A DNA stretch of 64,000 nucleotides from contig NZ_FNSZ01000001.1 in assembly GCF_900105245.1 (NCBI RefSeq), positions 8,430,001 to 8,494,000 on the forward strand, in the 5' to 3' direction. The stretch is from Streptomyces sp. 1222.5. Lineage in GTDB: Bacteria; Actinomycetota; Actinomycetes; Streptomycetales; Streptomycetaceae. Below the pieces are notes generated by a model. The model saw only the letters and a list, made by a program, of their open reading frames with translations. It had not been told where the DNA came from and made no database searches. Positions 51,189-59,465 of the stretch are shown piece by piece. A program made the translations under genes and the position numbers. Positions within the stretch are counted from its first letter, which is position 1; each line of letters starts with the position of its first letter.

Positions 51189-52521
51189 CGGCCATCACCC
51201 TGTCGTCGGTGCTGCGGCTGCCGGAACTCTCCTGGAGGCCGACGGCGACCGCCGTCGCCACCCGGGCCGTCGCGACGCGGTGGCCGTCGATGTTGCGGGC
51301 CGCGGGACCCAGCACCATGCCGGCGGCGGCACCGACCGCGAAGACGCGCGGCGCGTTGCGGAAGGCCAAGGTCTTCTCGTCGAGGTCCGGCCAGCCGTCA
51401 CGCGCCGCGACCACGTCCGCGGGCAGCAGCCGGTCGCCGCTGGAGACGGTGGTGCCGAGAGCCAGCACGGCGTGGTCGGCGACCACGCGCTCGCCGTCGG
51501 AGAGGCGGACGGCTACCCGTCCGGCGCGCTCGGGCAGCAGCCCGGTGACCGCGCGGCCGCGGTGGACGATCAGCCGACCGTCGGCCTCGGCGGCCTGCAT
51601 CTGCGGGCGGAACTCGAACATGACGGACGCCCGGCGCTGGCCGCCCATCAGGGTCAGGCGGTCCTCCCAGCTCGTGCCGTCGAAGCGGGCCCTGCCCTCG
51701 GCCCGGAAGAACGACGCGTTGACGTCGGCGCACTGATAGCGCTCTTCGGCGGCCCGCACGATCCAGTGGACGCGCTTGCCGTCGTTGAGGGCGTTCGCGA
51801 TCAGATGGGCGGCGCTCAGCCCCGCGCCGATGACGGTGAGGTGCTCGGCGTCCTGGGGTACGGGCTCGTCCCAGTAACTGACGCCGGGCGGAACGGAGTC
51901 ACCCTCCCACCAGTCGCCGGGGGCGGTACGGCGTTCCTCGCCGAGGCAGAGGACGGCGTAGGGCGCGGTGACCGAGGTGCCGTCGGCGTGCACCGTGACC
52001 GCGTCGGCGGTGGGCCGGACGTCCCGGACGTCGGCCCGCCATGTGCGCTCGTCCACGTGGTGGAGCGTGGCCACGTGCCGGCAGTAGGCCTCGAACACGT
52101 CGACGGGCACCACGGAGCGGTGCCCCGCCTGGGCCATGCGAATCTCCCGGCGTTCCACCGGGGTGAGCCGGGACCAGTTCAGCCGGGCGAAGTCGAGCAG
52201 CTCGCAGTCGCGGTAACCCTCGACTCCGGGGTGGTGTTCGTACGGCGAGCGCAGCACGCGCTGCTGGAGCGTGTCGATACGTTCGAAGAACCGGCCGCAG
52301 GGCCGTCCGTCGCGGTCGAGCAGGACGACGTCCTGGACGCCGAGGTGCCACAGGGCGGAGGCCGTGGCGAGGCCGGCCGGGCCGGCGCCGACGATGACGA
52401 CGTCGGCGGTGGCGGGCACCGCGTCCGCACTGACGGCCCGGGGAGCGCTGACCGGGGCCGGGGCCCAGTCACGGCCGCGGGGCGAGTCGAGCAGGTGGGG
52501 CTCGGGAACGAAGGTGGTCAC
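51181..52521 (-). CDS. FAD/NAD(P)-dependent oxidoreductase (class B monooxygenase-like)
   Basis: A 446-residue flavoprotein from ATG 52521 (4-bp overlap with the gene before). TADVVIVGAGPAGLATASAL is the FAD dinucleotide fold, and LTVIGAGLSAAHLIANALND is a second GxGxxxA fold for NAD(P)H. VFAVGAAAGMVLGPAARNID is the ATG-like late motif. FFERIDTLQQRVLRSPYEHH follows the first fold as in ornithine/lysine N-hydroxylases and flavin monooxygenases. It may hydroxylate a small substrate; which one is unknown. It is the central enzyme of the operon. Confidence 0.85.
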   Translation of the reverse strand: MTTFVPEPHLLDSPRGRDWAPAPVSAPRAVSADAVPATADVVIVGAGPAGLATASALWHLGVQDVVLLDRDGRPCGRFFERIDTLQQRVLRSPYEHHPGVEGYRDCELLDFARLNWSRLTPVERREIRMAQAGHRSVVPVDVFEAYCRHVATLHHVDERTWRADVRDVRPTADAVTVHADGTSVTAPYAVLCLGEERRTAPGDWWEGDSVPPGVSYWDEPVPQDAEHLTVIGAGLSAAHLIANALNDGKRVHWIVRAAEERYQCADVNASFFRAEGRARFDGTSWEDRLTLMGGQRRASVMFEFRPQMQAAEADGRLIVHRGRAVTGLLPERAGRVAVRLSDGERVVADHAVLALGTTVSSGDRLLPADVVAARDGWPDLDEKTLAFRNAPRVFAVGAAAGMVLGPAARNIDGHRVATARVATAVAVGLQESSGSRSTDDRVMAGV

Positions 52522-53066
52522 CCGATGACCGTCACCGGAACGATGATCTCGATGACCGGTCGCTGGGGCAGTCCCTCGGCGACGAGCCGGTCGAGGGTCT
52601 TCGCCGCCGCCTCCGGACTGTCGGTGGCCACAGGGGTGTACCGGGAGTACGAGTACGTGGGCCTGCGGCCGACGGTCTCCAGCGAGTACATCTTCACTAC
52701 CGCCTCACCGGGGCGCACTTCACCGCCGTAGAAGGTCAGGCGACGCTGGTCGGGGGTGATGAAGGACTTCGAGAACTGTCGTGACATCACGAGGGTGTCG
52801 GCGTCGTTCACGAAGACGGAGTCCTCGTCCGTGGCGGCCTGCATGGCGACCCACGTACGGTCCGTCAGGTTGGTCTCGGACTTGATCACCTGCCAGCGTC
52901 CGGGCTCGGGAAGATTGACGCACACCGAGACGTCGTGGTCGACGGTGTCGATGGCTCCGGAAATCATCAGCACACGACGTCGTACGTCGGCGACCCCGGC
53001 CATTTGGATATCGCGAGCCCGTACTCGCGAAGAAACATCTATCCCCGACACTTCAAGCGACGGCAT
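52518..53066 (-). CDS. Unknown protein, first gene of the flavoenzyme operon (182 residues)
   Basis: ATG at 53066 with GGAGAG five bases upstream; 53 bases behind a clear promoter. VLMISGAIDTVDHDVSVCVN, LPEPGRWQVIKSETNLTDRT, SRQFSKSFITPDQRRLTFYG and GEAVVKMYSLETVGRRPTYS suggest a strand-rich domain. The end (LVAEGLPQRPVIEIIVPVTV) is hydrophobic. No signal peptide and no known motif. It overlaps the oxidoreductase gene by four bases and so should be made in equal amounts. Family unknown to me. Confidence 0.75.
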   Translation of the reverse strand: MPSLEVSGIDVSSRVRARDIQMAGVADVRRRVLMISGAIDTVDHDVSVCVNLPEPGRWQVIKSETNLTDRTWVAMQAATDEDSVFVNDADTLVMSRQFSKSFITPDQRRLTFYGGEVRPGEAVVKMYSLETVGRRPTYSYSRYTPVATDSPEAAAKTLDRLVAEGLPQRPVIEIIVPVTVIG

Positions 53067-53118
53067 TGCATCTCTCCGACTTCTTGACAGAGACCCCTGG
53101 TGTCACAAGTGGGACCGA

Positions 53119-53146
53119 GATTTTCACAGGCCCCACACCCTGTCAA
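53119..53146 (-). promoter_or_regulatory. Promoter of the 53066-50188 operon
   Basis: On the minus strand TTGACA (53146-53141), a 16-base spacer, and AAAATC (53124-53119) make a good sigma-70-type promoter 53 bases before the first gene. CTTGACA also occurs on the plus strand at 53083, forming an inverted pair with it. Confidence 0.6.
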
Positions 53147-53216
53147 GCACGCTTGTGCGAAGGGTAGTTGGATGTTCGACAACTGGCCGGGGCGGAGACC
53201 GGTCGAGTAACCGCCG

Positions 53217-54221
53217 TCACGCCGCCCGACCGGTCTGGAGGTCGATTCCCGGCGCTTCGTCGGCGGATCCGACGTAGGTGATCTCGAACATGTCGAAGTC
53301 GCGGATGCGGATCTTCATGACGAGACCCCTCCGTAACCGGACGAAGAACTCCTGCGGCTGCGCGGCGACTTCGGACGTGTCGTACGTCCTGAAGACCGTC
53401 CTGTCGACGATCGCGAACAGCGCCTGGTGCACGGCGTTCTTCTCGATCTGGTTCGCCGTGCCGGACCACTGCTCCAGCAGGTCCCAGCCCGCGACGAGCC
53501 GGAACGCCGGGTGTCGGGCTCCGGCGCCCTGGGTGCCCGGCTCCAACTCCGAGCGGCGCAGGGACTGGAAATCTGTTTCGGCGGGGCGTCCCAGCAGGGT
53601 GCAGGCAAGACGCAGTTGGCTCCGCACCAAGGGCGCGGCCCGGTGGCGCAGCACGGCGCGCAGAATGCGCTCGGCCGTCCAGCTGTCACCGGTGCCGAGG
53701 TACCGAAGAGCCTGCTCATGGAGGAAGTCCACCTCGTCCTCGCTGAGTCGACCGCCCGATCGGGCCAGGTGATCGATGCGCAGTTCCCGTCCCGAGACCG
53801 TGGCCGAAAGATGCTCCTCGGAGTTGGCGAGTTCTTCCCTGCGGATGTCGACCAGCCCCTCGGACTGATCGGCGAGCGTGGCGAAGAACTCCCGGCTGCC
53901 GTCGTCGAGCAGGTCGGCGTCGAGCACGTCGATGCGGCACGGACCCACCTGCTTCAGCCAGGCGCGGCCCACCTCGCGGAAGCTGCGGATCACGCGCTCT
54001 TGATGGAACAGGCGGAGGCGGTCGGGAGGCAGTCGTCGGACAGCGTCGACGCGCTCCTCCTGGTCCCCGGGCGTGGCGCTCGCCGGGTCGTCGGGCGCGA
54101 TGAGCTTCAGCCCGACGCGGGCCGGCCGCGGCCAGGCAGCGGTGACGCCCGCACCCATCAGAGCCCGCACGGGCAGGAATCCGATCAGGCCGTTTTCGGC
54201 TCGCACGGTGAAGTGCCGCAT
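53217..54221 (-). CDS. Unknown protein upstream of the flavoenzyme operon (334 residues)
   Basis: ATG 54221 is preferred, starting MRHFTVRAENGLIGFLPVRA; the frame is open upstream. It is a helical cytoplasmic protein with LPPDRLRLFHQERVIRSFRE, VGPCRIDVLDADLLDDGSRE, SGGRLSEDEVDFLHEQALRY, DSWTAERILRAVLRHRAAPL and VHQALFAIVDRTVFRTYDTS. No membrane span or enzyme motif is seen. It lies 150 bases upstream of, and on the same strand as, the operon, with the promoter in between, so both may belong to one functional unit. Family unknown. Confidence 0.7.
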   Translation of the reverse strand: MRHFTVRAENGLIGFLPVRALMGAGVTAAWPRPARVGLKLIAPDDPASATPGDQEERVDAVRRLPPDRLRLFHQERVIRSFREVGRAWLKQVGPCRIDVLDADLLDDGSREFFATLADQSEGLVDIRREELANSEEHLSATVSGRELRIDHLARSGGRLSEDEVDFLHEQALRYLGTGDSWTAERILRAVLRHRAAPLVRSQLRLACTLLGRPAETDFQSLRRSELEPGTQGAGARHPAFRLVAGWDLLEQWSGTANQIEKNAVHQALFAIVDRTVFRTYDTSEVAAQPQEFFVRLRRGLVMKIRIRDFDMFEITYVGSADEAPGIDLQTGRAA

Positions 54222-54858
54222 CTGTACCCCAGATTCGAAGGGCCCGGACAAGGCCGGGCGCAAGCGGGAATTTCCACCGCCCGCGGAGCGGTGGCGCTGT
54301 GTGCCGACGGGCCGCCAGGTGTTGTTGCCGCCCCAGGAACGCGCTGCCTCCGGCGATAGACGCAACCGTCACAGAGTTCATCCGGTCCTCCTGGGAAAGC
54401 AGTTCCGGCGGTCCGACACTTTTGAAAGTAGGCACGTCTCCGCGCGCCGACATCTTCCAAATTGCTTTTGATCCTGCGGCGTTCCGCAATCCCGCCCATC
54501 TCGCCAAGTAGCCCTTGCCAGACGGCCCGGCGGGTTGCTGGGAGGCATGCGGGTGTTCAAGCGGATGTTCAACTCGCCGGTCGGACGCTCCAGGGTCCCG
54601 AGGGCGAGGCTCGCGCGTGGCTCGGCCCGGAGGGGATCCGGCGGAGCATGCGCTGCCGGGTTCTTCCTGGGTGTCGTCAGCTGTGGTGGCCGGGAAGAAC
54701 CGTCCTTCTTCCTGCGGACGGCACCCCAGCTGTCCGTGTGCTGGACGTCCGTCCGGTCGTTCCGAACCGTACCTAGCGGTGTGATCTCGGGGCCCGGCAT
54801 GGCCAGAGGCCATCCCCGCCCTCCAGGCACCGCTGCGACCCCATGTGAGGATGTGGCC
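54222..54858. other. Gene-poor stretch
   Basis: About 640 bases between divergent genes. A plus-strand frame runs through most of it (MRVFKRMFNSPVGRSRVPRA from 54547) but has an unnatural Arg/Ser-rich composition and no ribosome site. AT-richer sequence near 54420-54480 may hold promoters. Nothing else is supportable. Confidence 0.45.
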
Positions 54859-55992
54859 ATGACGTCGCCGAAAAACCGCGGGAGCCGGTCGGCCAGGCTC
54901 GTGGTCGCGGCCGGTGCCGCACTCGCACTTTCCGCCTGCGCCACAAGTGCTTCCGACGACGGCGGTTCCGGGAGCCGTGAGGCGGAGTACAGACGAGTCA
55001 TCGAGGACCCTGCCCCGAGCCCTGCCGACGTCGTCGAAGCCGCCGGCGCACCCAGTGGCGTGGCCCGCGCGGACAACGGCTCGCTGCTCCTGACGTACGA
55101 CGCCGGAAACGTCGAGGACGACGAAGGACCGGCCGCCTTCGCCTGGCGCATCGTGGACCCCGACGGGCGAACGGTCGCCGAGCACGCGGAACACACGGAC
55201 GCGGAGGCGGCGCGGGTCGCGTTCGAAGGAGTGCGCGGTGGCTTCATACGGGTGCCGCCCGGCGAGGGAGCCGGGGGAGCGTACGCCCTCGACGTGGACG
55301 GCAAGCGGCACAAGGTGGTGATCACCGAGACCGCCCTGCGCACCCGTCCCGGCGACATCCTGCTCGCCGCACCGGAGCCGACCCTTGTCTACCGGCCTGC
55401 CACGCGCACCCTGGCGTCCCCGGCCGGAATCCCGGCGAACGGCATCCGCTTCGCCGTGGACGAGCGGGGCACGGTGTGGAGCCTCGACCAGCCCCTGACC
55501 GAGGAACCCCACCGCGTCGTACGGCAACGCGGCGGTCGCACGCTCGGCAGCATCGCCGTCCCGAAGCCGTACACGGGAGGTGTTCTCGCCGCGCGGGGCG
55601 GCACCGCGGCACTGTCGCTCATCCAGGGGGACGGGGTGCGAGGCCTGCTGATGACGACGGACGGCGGCGGACACTGGCGGACCGTGCTCGGCGGTGGGAT
55701 CCCCTTCGAGTCCCTGAAGAGGGGACCGGAAGCACTCGTCCTGGAGGCACTTGCGGACGGGCGGCTCCTCGTCGGCGAGGAGGGCGGCCGCTACTGGCTT
55801 GCCGGCGACCGCACCAACACCGTCTTCCGGGAGTTGAGGACGCCGGTGAGATTCACGTCGCTCACCGTCGACGGCACCACGCTCTACGGCATCGCGGACG
55901 CGACGACGGCGACCTACGACCTGGTCAACGGCGAAGGTCTATGGATCTCTCGCGACGGCGGACGCCAGTGGCGGCGCTACCGGGAGCGCTGA
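54859..55992 (+). CDS. Lipoprotein with beta-propeller-like (exo-sialidase-type) fold
   Basis: A 377-residue protein from ATG 54859 with GAGG upstream. A lipobox LALSACAT follows a basic, hydrophobic signal (RLVVAAGAALA), so it is membrane-anchored outside the cell. The later part has repeated blades with TTDGGGHWRTVLGGG and ISRDGGRQWRRYRER, the Asp-box (SxDxGxxW) motif of sialidase and BNR propellers, and RTLASPAGIPANGIRFAVDE. No catalytic set of a sialidase is visible. Binding partner unknown. Confidence 0.82.
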   Translation: MTSPKNRGSRSARLVVAAGAALALSACATSASDDGGSGSREAEYRRVIEDPAPSPADVVEAAGAPSGVARADNGSLLLTYDAGNVEDDEGPAAFAWRIVDPDGRTVAEHAEHTDAEAARVAFEGVRGGFIRVPPGEGAGGAYALDVDGKRHKVVITETALRTRPGDILLAAPEPTLVYRPATRTLASPAGIPANGIRFAVDERGTVWSLDQPLTEEPHRVVRQRGGRTLGSIAVPKPYTGGVLAARGGTAALSLIQGDGVRGLLMTTDGGGHWRTVLGGGIPFESLKRGPEALVLEALADGRLLVGEEGGRYWLAGDRTNTVFRELRTPVRFTSLTVDGTTLYGIADATTATYDLVNGEGLWISRDGGRQWRRYRER

Positions 55993-56060
55993 TGTCGGCC
56001 GGTCGGCACGGTCTGTCCGGACCGGTCCTCACGTCGGCCTAGCCGGGCCTCAGGCTCTGA

Positions 56061-56234
56061 TCAGTGCTTGAAGCTGTCCTTGGCCCTCTCTTTGGTCTCC
56101 CGGGCCTTGCCCCGGGCCTCGAGTGCGGCACCCTTGGCTGCGACGGTCTCCTTGCCCACGGCGTGAGCCGCCTTCCTCACCGCTTTCCCGACAGCCTGCT
56201 CGCCCATGGCCATGGCCTTCTGTCCGGCACTCAT
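56061..56234 (-). CDS. CsbD-like small stress protein
   Basis: A 57-residue protein from ATG 56234 with GAAGGGA upstream. MSAGQKAMAMGEQAVGKAVR then KAAHAVGKETVAAKGAALEA and RGKARETKERAKDSFKH is a fully helical, Lys/Ala/Glu-rich chain. It resembles CsbD and related desiccation or general-stress proteins, which are small, abundant and sigma-B-controlled in other Gram-positives. GGGTAA lies just upstream (56260-56255). It is placed next to a lipoprotein and a nuclease gene. Confidence 0.75.
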   Translation of the reverse strand: MSAGQKAMAMGEQAVGKAVRKAAHAVGKETVAAKGAALEARGKARETKERAKDSFKH

Positions 56235-56440
56235 GGCGGTCCCTTCATCGGCACTTACCCGTCCACCTGCCCCTGTCCCTGACGCGGAAACGGCATACGG
56301 CGCATAGAGAACATTGTGGCCTCTTGGAGTAACAGGTGAGAGCCATTACGGGACGTGCCGGCGGTGCCAGGGCGCAAGAACAACTGGTCCCCGCCGGATA
56401 GCGTCGTCTCGTACCGCGCCGTCGTGAGGGAAGGGGAAGC

Positions 56441-57187
56441 GTGCAGGATCTGCCCAGGTCGACGACGGAGCCCGACGGCTCCGTGGTGGTGCGTGTGCTC
56501 AGCTACAACATCCGCTCCATGCGCGACGACGTCGCGGCCCTCGCCCGGGTGATCCGGGCCTGCCGCCCGGACGTCGTGTGCGTTCAGGAGGCGCCGCGGT
56601 TCTACGGCTGGCGCAAGGCCGCCGCCCGCCTCGCGCGGAACTCCGGGCTCGTGTACGTCTCGGGCGGCGCCCCGGCCGCCGGCCCCATGATCCTCTCCTC
56701 CCTGCGTGCTCACGTGGAGCGCGTCGAGGACGTCCTGCTGCCCCGTACCCCCGGCCTGCACCAGCGAGGCTTCGCGACAGCCGTGCTGCGGTTCGGCCGG
56801 GCCCGGCTCGGGGTGCTCAGCTGCCATCTGAGCATCGACGACCATGAGCGCTACGAGCAGGGGCGACTGCTCCTCGAAAGGCTGTCCGCCCTGGACGCGC
56901 CGTACGCCGTCGTCGGGGGCGACTTCAACGACCGGCCCGACGGTCGTACCTTCGGCCTCCTCGCCGACGCCCTGCGGGACGGCTGGGCGACGAACCCATG
57001 GGGGAGGGAGCACACCACGCGGCTGGGTGATCCGCTGCAGCGGATCGACGCGGTCTTCACGACGGAGAGAGTGGAGGTACTGGGGTGCGGGGTACCGATG
57101 GGCCTCCGCGGGGTCCGGGAAAGAGATCTTCGGGCAGCCACGGACCACCTGCCGGTGCTGGCCGCCTTGCGGTTGCCCGCCGGGTAG
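56441..57187 (+). CDS. Endonuclease/exonuclease/phosphatase (EEP) family protein
   Basis: A 248-residue protein from GTG 56441. VVVRVLSYNIRSMRDDVAAL has the first Asn, RPDVVCVQEAPRFYGW the metal Glu, LGVLSCHLSIDDHERYEQGR the second His/Asp region, YAVVGGDFNDRPDGRTFGLL the catalytic Asp-Asn, and QRIDAVFTTERVEVL then AATDHLPVLAALRLPAG the last Asp-His. All sites are present, so it should hydrolyse a phosphodiester or phosphomonoester. Substrate (DNA, lipid or signalling phosphate) unknown. No signal peptide, so cytoplasmic. Confidence 0.88.
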   Translation: MQDLPRSTTEPDGSVVVRVLSYNIRSMRDDVAALARVIRACRPDVVCVQEAPRFYGWRKAAARLARNSGLVYVSGGAPAAGPMILSSLRAHVERVEDVLLPRTPGLHQRGFATAVLRFGRARLGVLSCHLSIDDHERYEQGRLLLERLSALDAPYAVVGGDFNDRPDGRTFGLLADALRDGWATNPWGREHTTRLGDPLQRIDAVFTTERVEVLGCGVPMGLRGVRERDLRAATDHLPVLAALRLPAG

Positions 57188-57290
57188 GAGACGGCTTCGA
57201 TCCGGCTCGTGCCGTCACGATCGGCCGGGAGTACGCACCGATGCCAGGACAGGATGGTCGACGCGTCAGCGGCACGCTGCGAAAGCTGTC

Positions 57291-57315
57291 GTATGTGCGG
57301 GCCGGTTCGGGGTAG
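57291..57315 (+). promoter_or_regulatory. Sigma-B-like promoter candidate for the cold-shock gene
   Basis: GTAT (57291-57294), 15 bases, GGGTAG (57310-57315) fits the actinobacterial stress promoter form GNNT-N14/16-GGGTA(C/T) except the last base. It would give an 87-base untranslated leader, which cold-shock mRNAs often have. Confidence 0.4.
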
Positions 57316-57402
57316 AACAACTGCTGGCTTCCGGCGTCGGCGGAGCCGGAGCGGCCCCCGGAGACAGGGCTGCTCCCGAGCATGAACGAAGGATCGGCAT
57401 AC

Positions 57403-57606
57403 ATGGCCAGCGGTACCGTGAAGTGGTTCAACTCCGAAAAGGGTTTCGGGTTCATCCAGCAGGACGGCGGAGGCCCGGACGTCTTCGCGCACTACTCCGA
57501 GATCCAGGGAAGCGGCTACCGCGAACTGACCGAGGGTGAGCACGTCACCTTCGACATCGGGCAGGGCCAGAAGGGCCCGCAGGCGCAGAACATCGTCCGC
57601 GGCTGA
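57403..57606 (+). CDS. Cold-shock domain protein (Csp)
   Basis: A 67-residue OB-fold protein; ATG 57403 gives the standard start MASGTVKWFNSEKGFGFIQQ. RNP1 is KGFGFI and RNP2 is DVFAHYSEI (VFAHY for the usual VFVHF). FDIGQGQKGPQAQNIVRG is the normal end. It binds single-stranded RNA/DNA and melts RNA structure in the cytoplasm. Length is exactly the family norm. A strong terminator follows. Confidence 0.96.
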   Translation: MASGTVKWFNSEKGFGFIQQDGGGPDVFAHYSEIQGSGYRELTEGEHVTFDIGQGQKGPQAQNIVRG

Positions 57607-57625
57607 TCAAGCGTCGTACACACCG

Positions 57626-57656
57626 GAGGGCGGCTGCCATACGGGCAGCCGCCCTC
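57626..57656. terminator. Strong bidirectional terminator
   Basis: Perfect 13-bp stem GAGGGCGGCTGCC / GGCAGCCGCCCTC with loop ATACG, between the convergent cold-shock and gvpA genes; it stops both. Confidence 0.85.
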
Positions 57657-57659
57657 GCT

Positions 57660-58028
57660 CTAACGCTTCCTGCCGCCCTCTTCGCGCGCCTGCTTGAATG
57701 CGTCCGAAATGGTCTCCGCGGCGCCGGAGAGGGCTCCCTTGGTCACTCCGCGGGCGCCGGACTCGGTGAGCTGTCCCTTGAGTTCGGTGAGGCCGGCCGG
57801 TTTGCGCGGCCCGGATTCCAGGTCGAGGCGGTTGCAGGCCTCGGCGAAGCGGAGATAGGTGTCGACACTCGCGACGACGATCCGTATGTCGATCTTGAGT
57901 ATCTCGATGCCGACGAGGGAGACGCGTATGAACGCGTCGATGACGAGCCCGCGGTCGAGGATGAGTTCCAATACGTCGTACAGGCCGCTGGAGCCGCCTC
58001 CGCCACCCTGTTGTGTCGCCACGGTCAT
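57660..58028 (-). CDS. gvpA: Gas vesicle structural protein GvpA
   Basis: A 122-residue protein from ATG 58028. LYDVLELILDRGLVIDAFIR, VSLVGIEILKIDIRIVVASV and DTYLRFAEACNRLDLE is the GvpA core that stacks into the vesicle wall. A polar C-terminal extension (about 50 residues, ETISDAFKQAREEGGRKR at the end) is usual in Streptomyces. No other gvp genes (F, G, J, L, K, O, S) lie within the window, so this is an orphan copy here. Gas vesicles are not known to form in most Streptomyces; a stress role has been suggested. Confidence 0.9.
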   Translation of the reverse strand: MTVATQQGGGGGSSGLYDVLELILDRGLVIDAFIRVSLVGIEILKIDIRIVVASVDTYLRFAEACNRLDLESGPRKPAGLTELKGQLTESGARGVTKGALSGAAETISDAFKQAREEGGRKR

Positions 58029-58380
58029 CGCGACCAACCCCTGTCGTCTGATTCGGCCTGGACCCCGTAGGGGGAGCCCGTCGCAGCACGGTGACCTCGG
58101 TGTCATTGCTGCCGAGCAAGCTTCCCCGTGCGGATGCCCCGCCGGTTCCCGAGGAAACACCAGTGCGAAGGCGACGAGGTGTGTTCGGCATGGCCCCGAT
58201 GGGAGCCGCGCCCCGTCTTGCTGCTGCGGCCGAGGTCAGAGCTGGTGCCCTCTGTTCGCCTGAGGGCCTGCATGCGCGAAGGCATGCTCACCGCCCGGTA
58301 AGGGCGAACCGCGGGTCCAGGGTAAGCACGGGGGAGGTCGTCGGAGGGCCGCCTCTCAGGCGGAGCTGTGGTCCGTGTGG
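58029..58380. other. Stretch without a supportable gene
   Basis: About 350 bases between two minus-strand genes. It should hold the gvpA promoter; no clear -35/-10 was seen. A small hairpin CCGCCT-CTC-AGGCGG (58349-58363) lies just past the ATPase stop and is a likely terminator. Confidence 0.45.
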
Positions 58381-58827
58381 TCAGGTACGGCTGTGCAGGT
58401 GGAGGTGGGCCACGACCTGCTTGCCGGTCTCCAGGGCGATGGTGTGCAGCTGAGCGCACAGCTGGGTGACGAGGTGGAGGCCGTGGCCGCCGACGCGGCG
58501 GGCATCACGATCCCGCGGCTCGGGCGGCCGGGAAGAGCCGTCGCGCACGGCGATCCGCAAGAGGGCGGCGTCGGGTATGACCTCCAGCTCGAGCCCACCG
58601 GGGCCCGGTGCGTGCCGGTAGGCGTTGGTGACGAGCTCGCTGACCACGAGCTCGGCGTCCTGGGACGCCCGGTGCTCCGGTGGGTGCCCCGCACGGGTGA
58701 GCAGCGCGCGCACCGCTTGCCTGGCTTCGGCGACGGGCGGGTGGTCTGCGTCCCAGACGGTGCTGTACCGCAGGGGCGCCGTCGGTTCTCGTTCATCCGG
58801 TGCCTGATCTGTGAGCGCAATGGCCAT
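58381..58827 (-). CDS. RsbW-like ATP-binding protein (anti-sigma/serine kinase type)
   Basis: A 148-residue GHKL ATPase from ATG 58827. HPPVAEARQAVRALLTRAGH is the entry helix, ASQDAELVVSELVTNAYRHA the N box with the Asn, LLRIAVRDGSSRPPEPR the D-x-G strand, and ARRVGGHGLHLVTQLCAQLH the G2 loop. This is the fold of RsbW/SpoIIAB anti-sigma kinases, found in dozens of copies in Streptomyces. The STAS gene 95 bases upstream on the same strand could be its antagonist. Partner sigma factor unknown. Confidence 0.9.
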   Translation of the reverse strand: MAIALTDQAPDEREPTAPLRYSTVWDADHPPVAEARQAVRALLTRAGHPPEHRASQDAELVVSELVTNAYRHAPGPGGLELEVIPDAALLRIAVRDGSSRPPEPRDRDARRVGGHGLHLVTQLCAQLHTIALETGKQVVAHLHLHSRT

Positions 58828-58922
58828 GGCAGCGTTCCTGTTGGTCGTTCCTTACCTGATCACATTGTGTAGCTGTCGGGCTGGTTCGCTTACCCGCTGT
58901 CGTCGCACTCGTGGTTTCGACG

Positions 58923-59270
58923 TCAGCTGGCAGCCGTGGGGCCGGTGCGGGCGATCCTGAAGTGGTCGTATGTCCCGCTGAGGGTCAGCAGCCTGGTGAC
59001 GGCCGGTTGCAGGGGCCCGAGGAGGACGAGGTCGCGGCCGTCGGCACAGTGGCGCCGGCGGGCGTCGAGCAAGGCGTTGAGGAGCATGCTGTCGGCGAAG
59101 GTGACCTGGGACAAGTCCACCGCCGTGGTGGAAGGCGCTGCCTGATCGGCCTCGGCGAAGGCTGCTTCGACGGCGTCGGTTTCGTCGTGGTCCACTTCCC
59201 CGCGCATGGTGATCAGCGAGACCTGCTCATAGCGTGTGACGTGCACTTTCGTCTCGAAGGCGGCGGGCAT
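58923..59270 (-). CDS. STAS-domain anti-sigma factor antagonist
   Basis: A 115-residue protein; ATG 59270 chosen at the start of the domain (MPAAFETKVHVTRYEQVSLI). MRGEVDHDETDAVEAAFAEA and VDLSQVTFADSMLLNALLDA give the STAS fold with DSMLL at the site phosphorylated in RsbV/SpoIIAA proteins, then LVLLGPLQPAVTRLLTLSGT. In partner switching it binds an RsbW-like kinase and frees a sigma factor. The neighbouring GHKL ATPase is the natural partner. Confidence 0.9.
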   Translation of the reverse strand: MPAAFETKVHVTRYEQVSLITMRGEVDHDETDAVEAAFAEADQAAPSTTAVDLSQVTFADSMLLNALLDARRRHCADGRDLVLLGPLQPAVTRLLTLSGTYDHFRIARTGPTAAS

Positions 59271-59465
59271 CGCGCCATCTTCACACCAGGTCCCCGCAGA
59301 ATCCAATCGCACGGAAGTGCGGTTTTCCGGACTACGTGAAACAAAGTGGTCCGTGTTCCGCTCGTCTCGGCATGCCCGCTGCGGCTGACGCACGGTTGGG
59401 ACCCGCGCGAAGCGGGCTGCGAGGGCGGGAACGGTGATGAGCCGGCGTCGCCCGTCGGCGGGCGG

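Noticed and set aside
54547..54858. Frame starting MRVFKRMFNS upstream of the lipoprotein gene
   Set aside because: It joins the lipoprotein frame but has no ribosome site and reads as basic, disordered sequence; the start at 54859 is followed directly by a lipoprotein signal.
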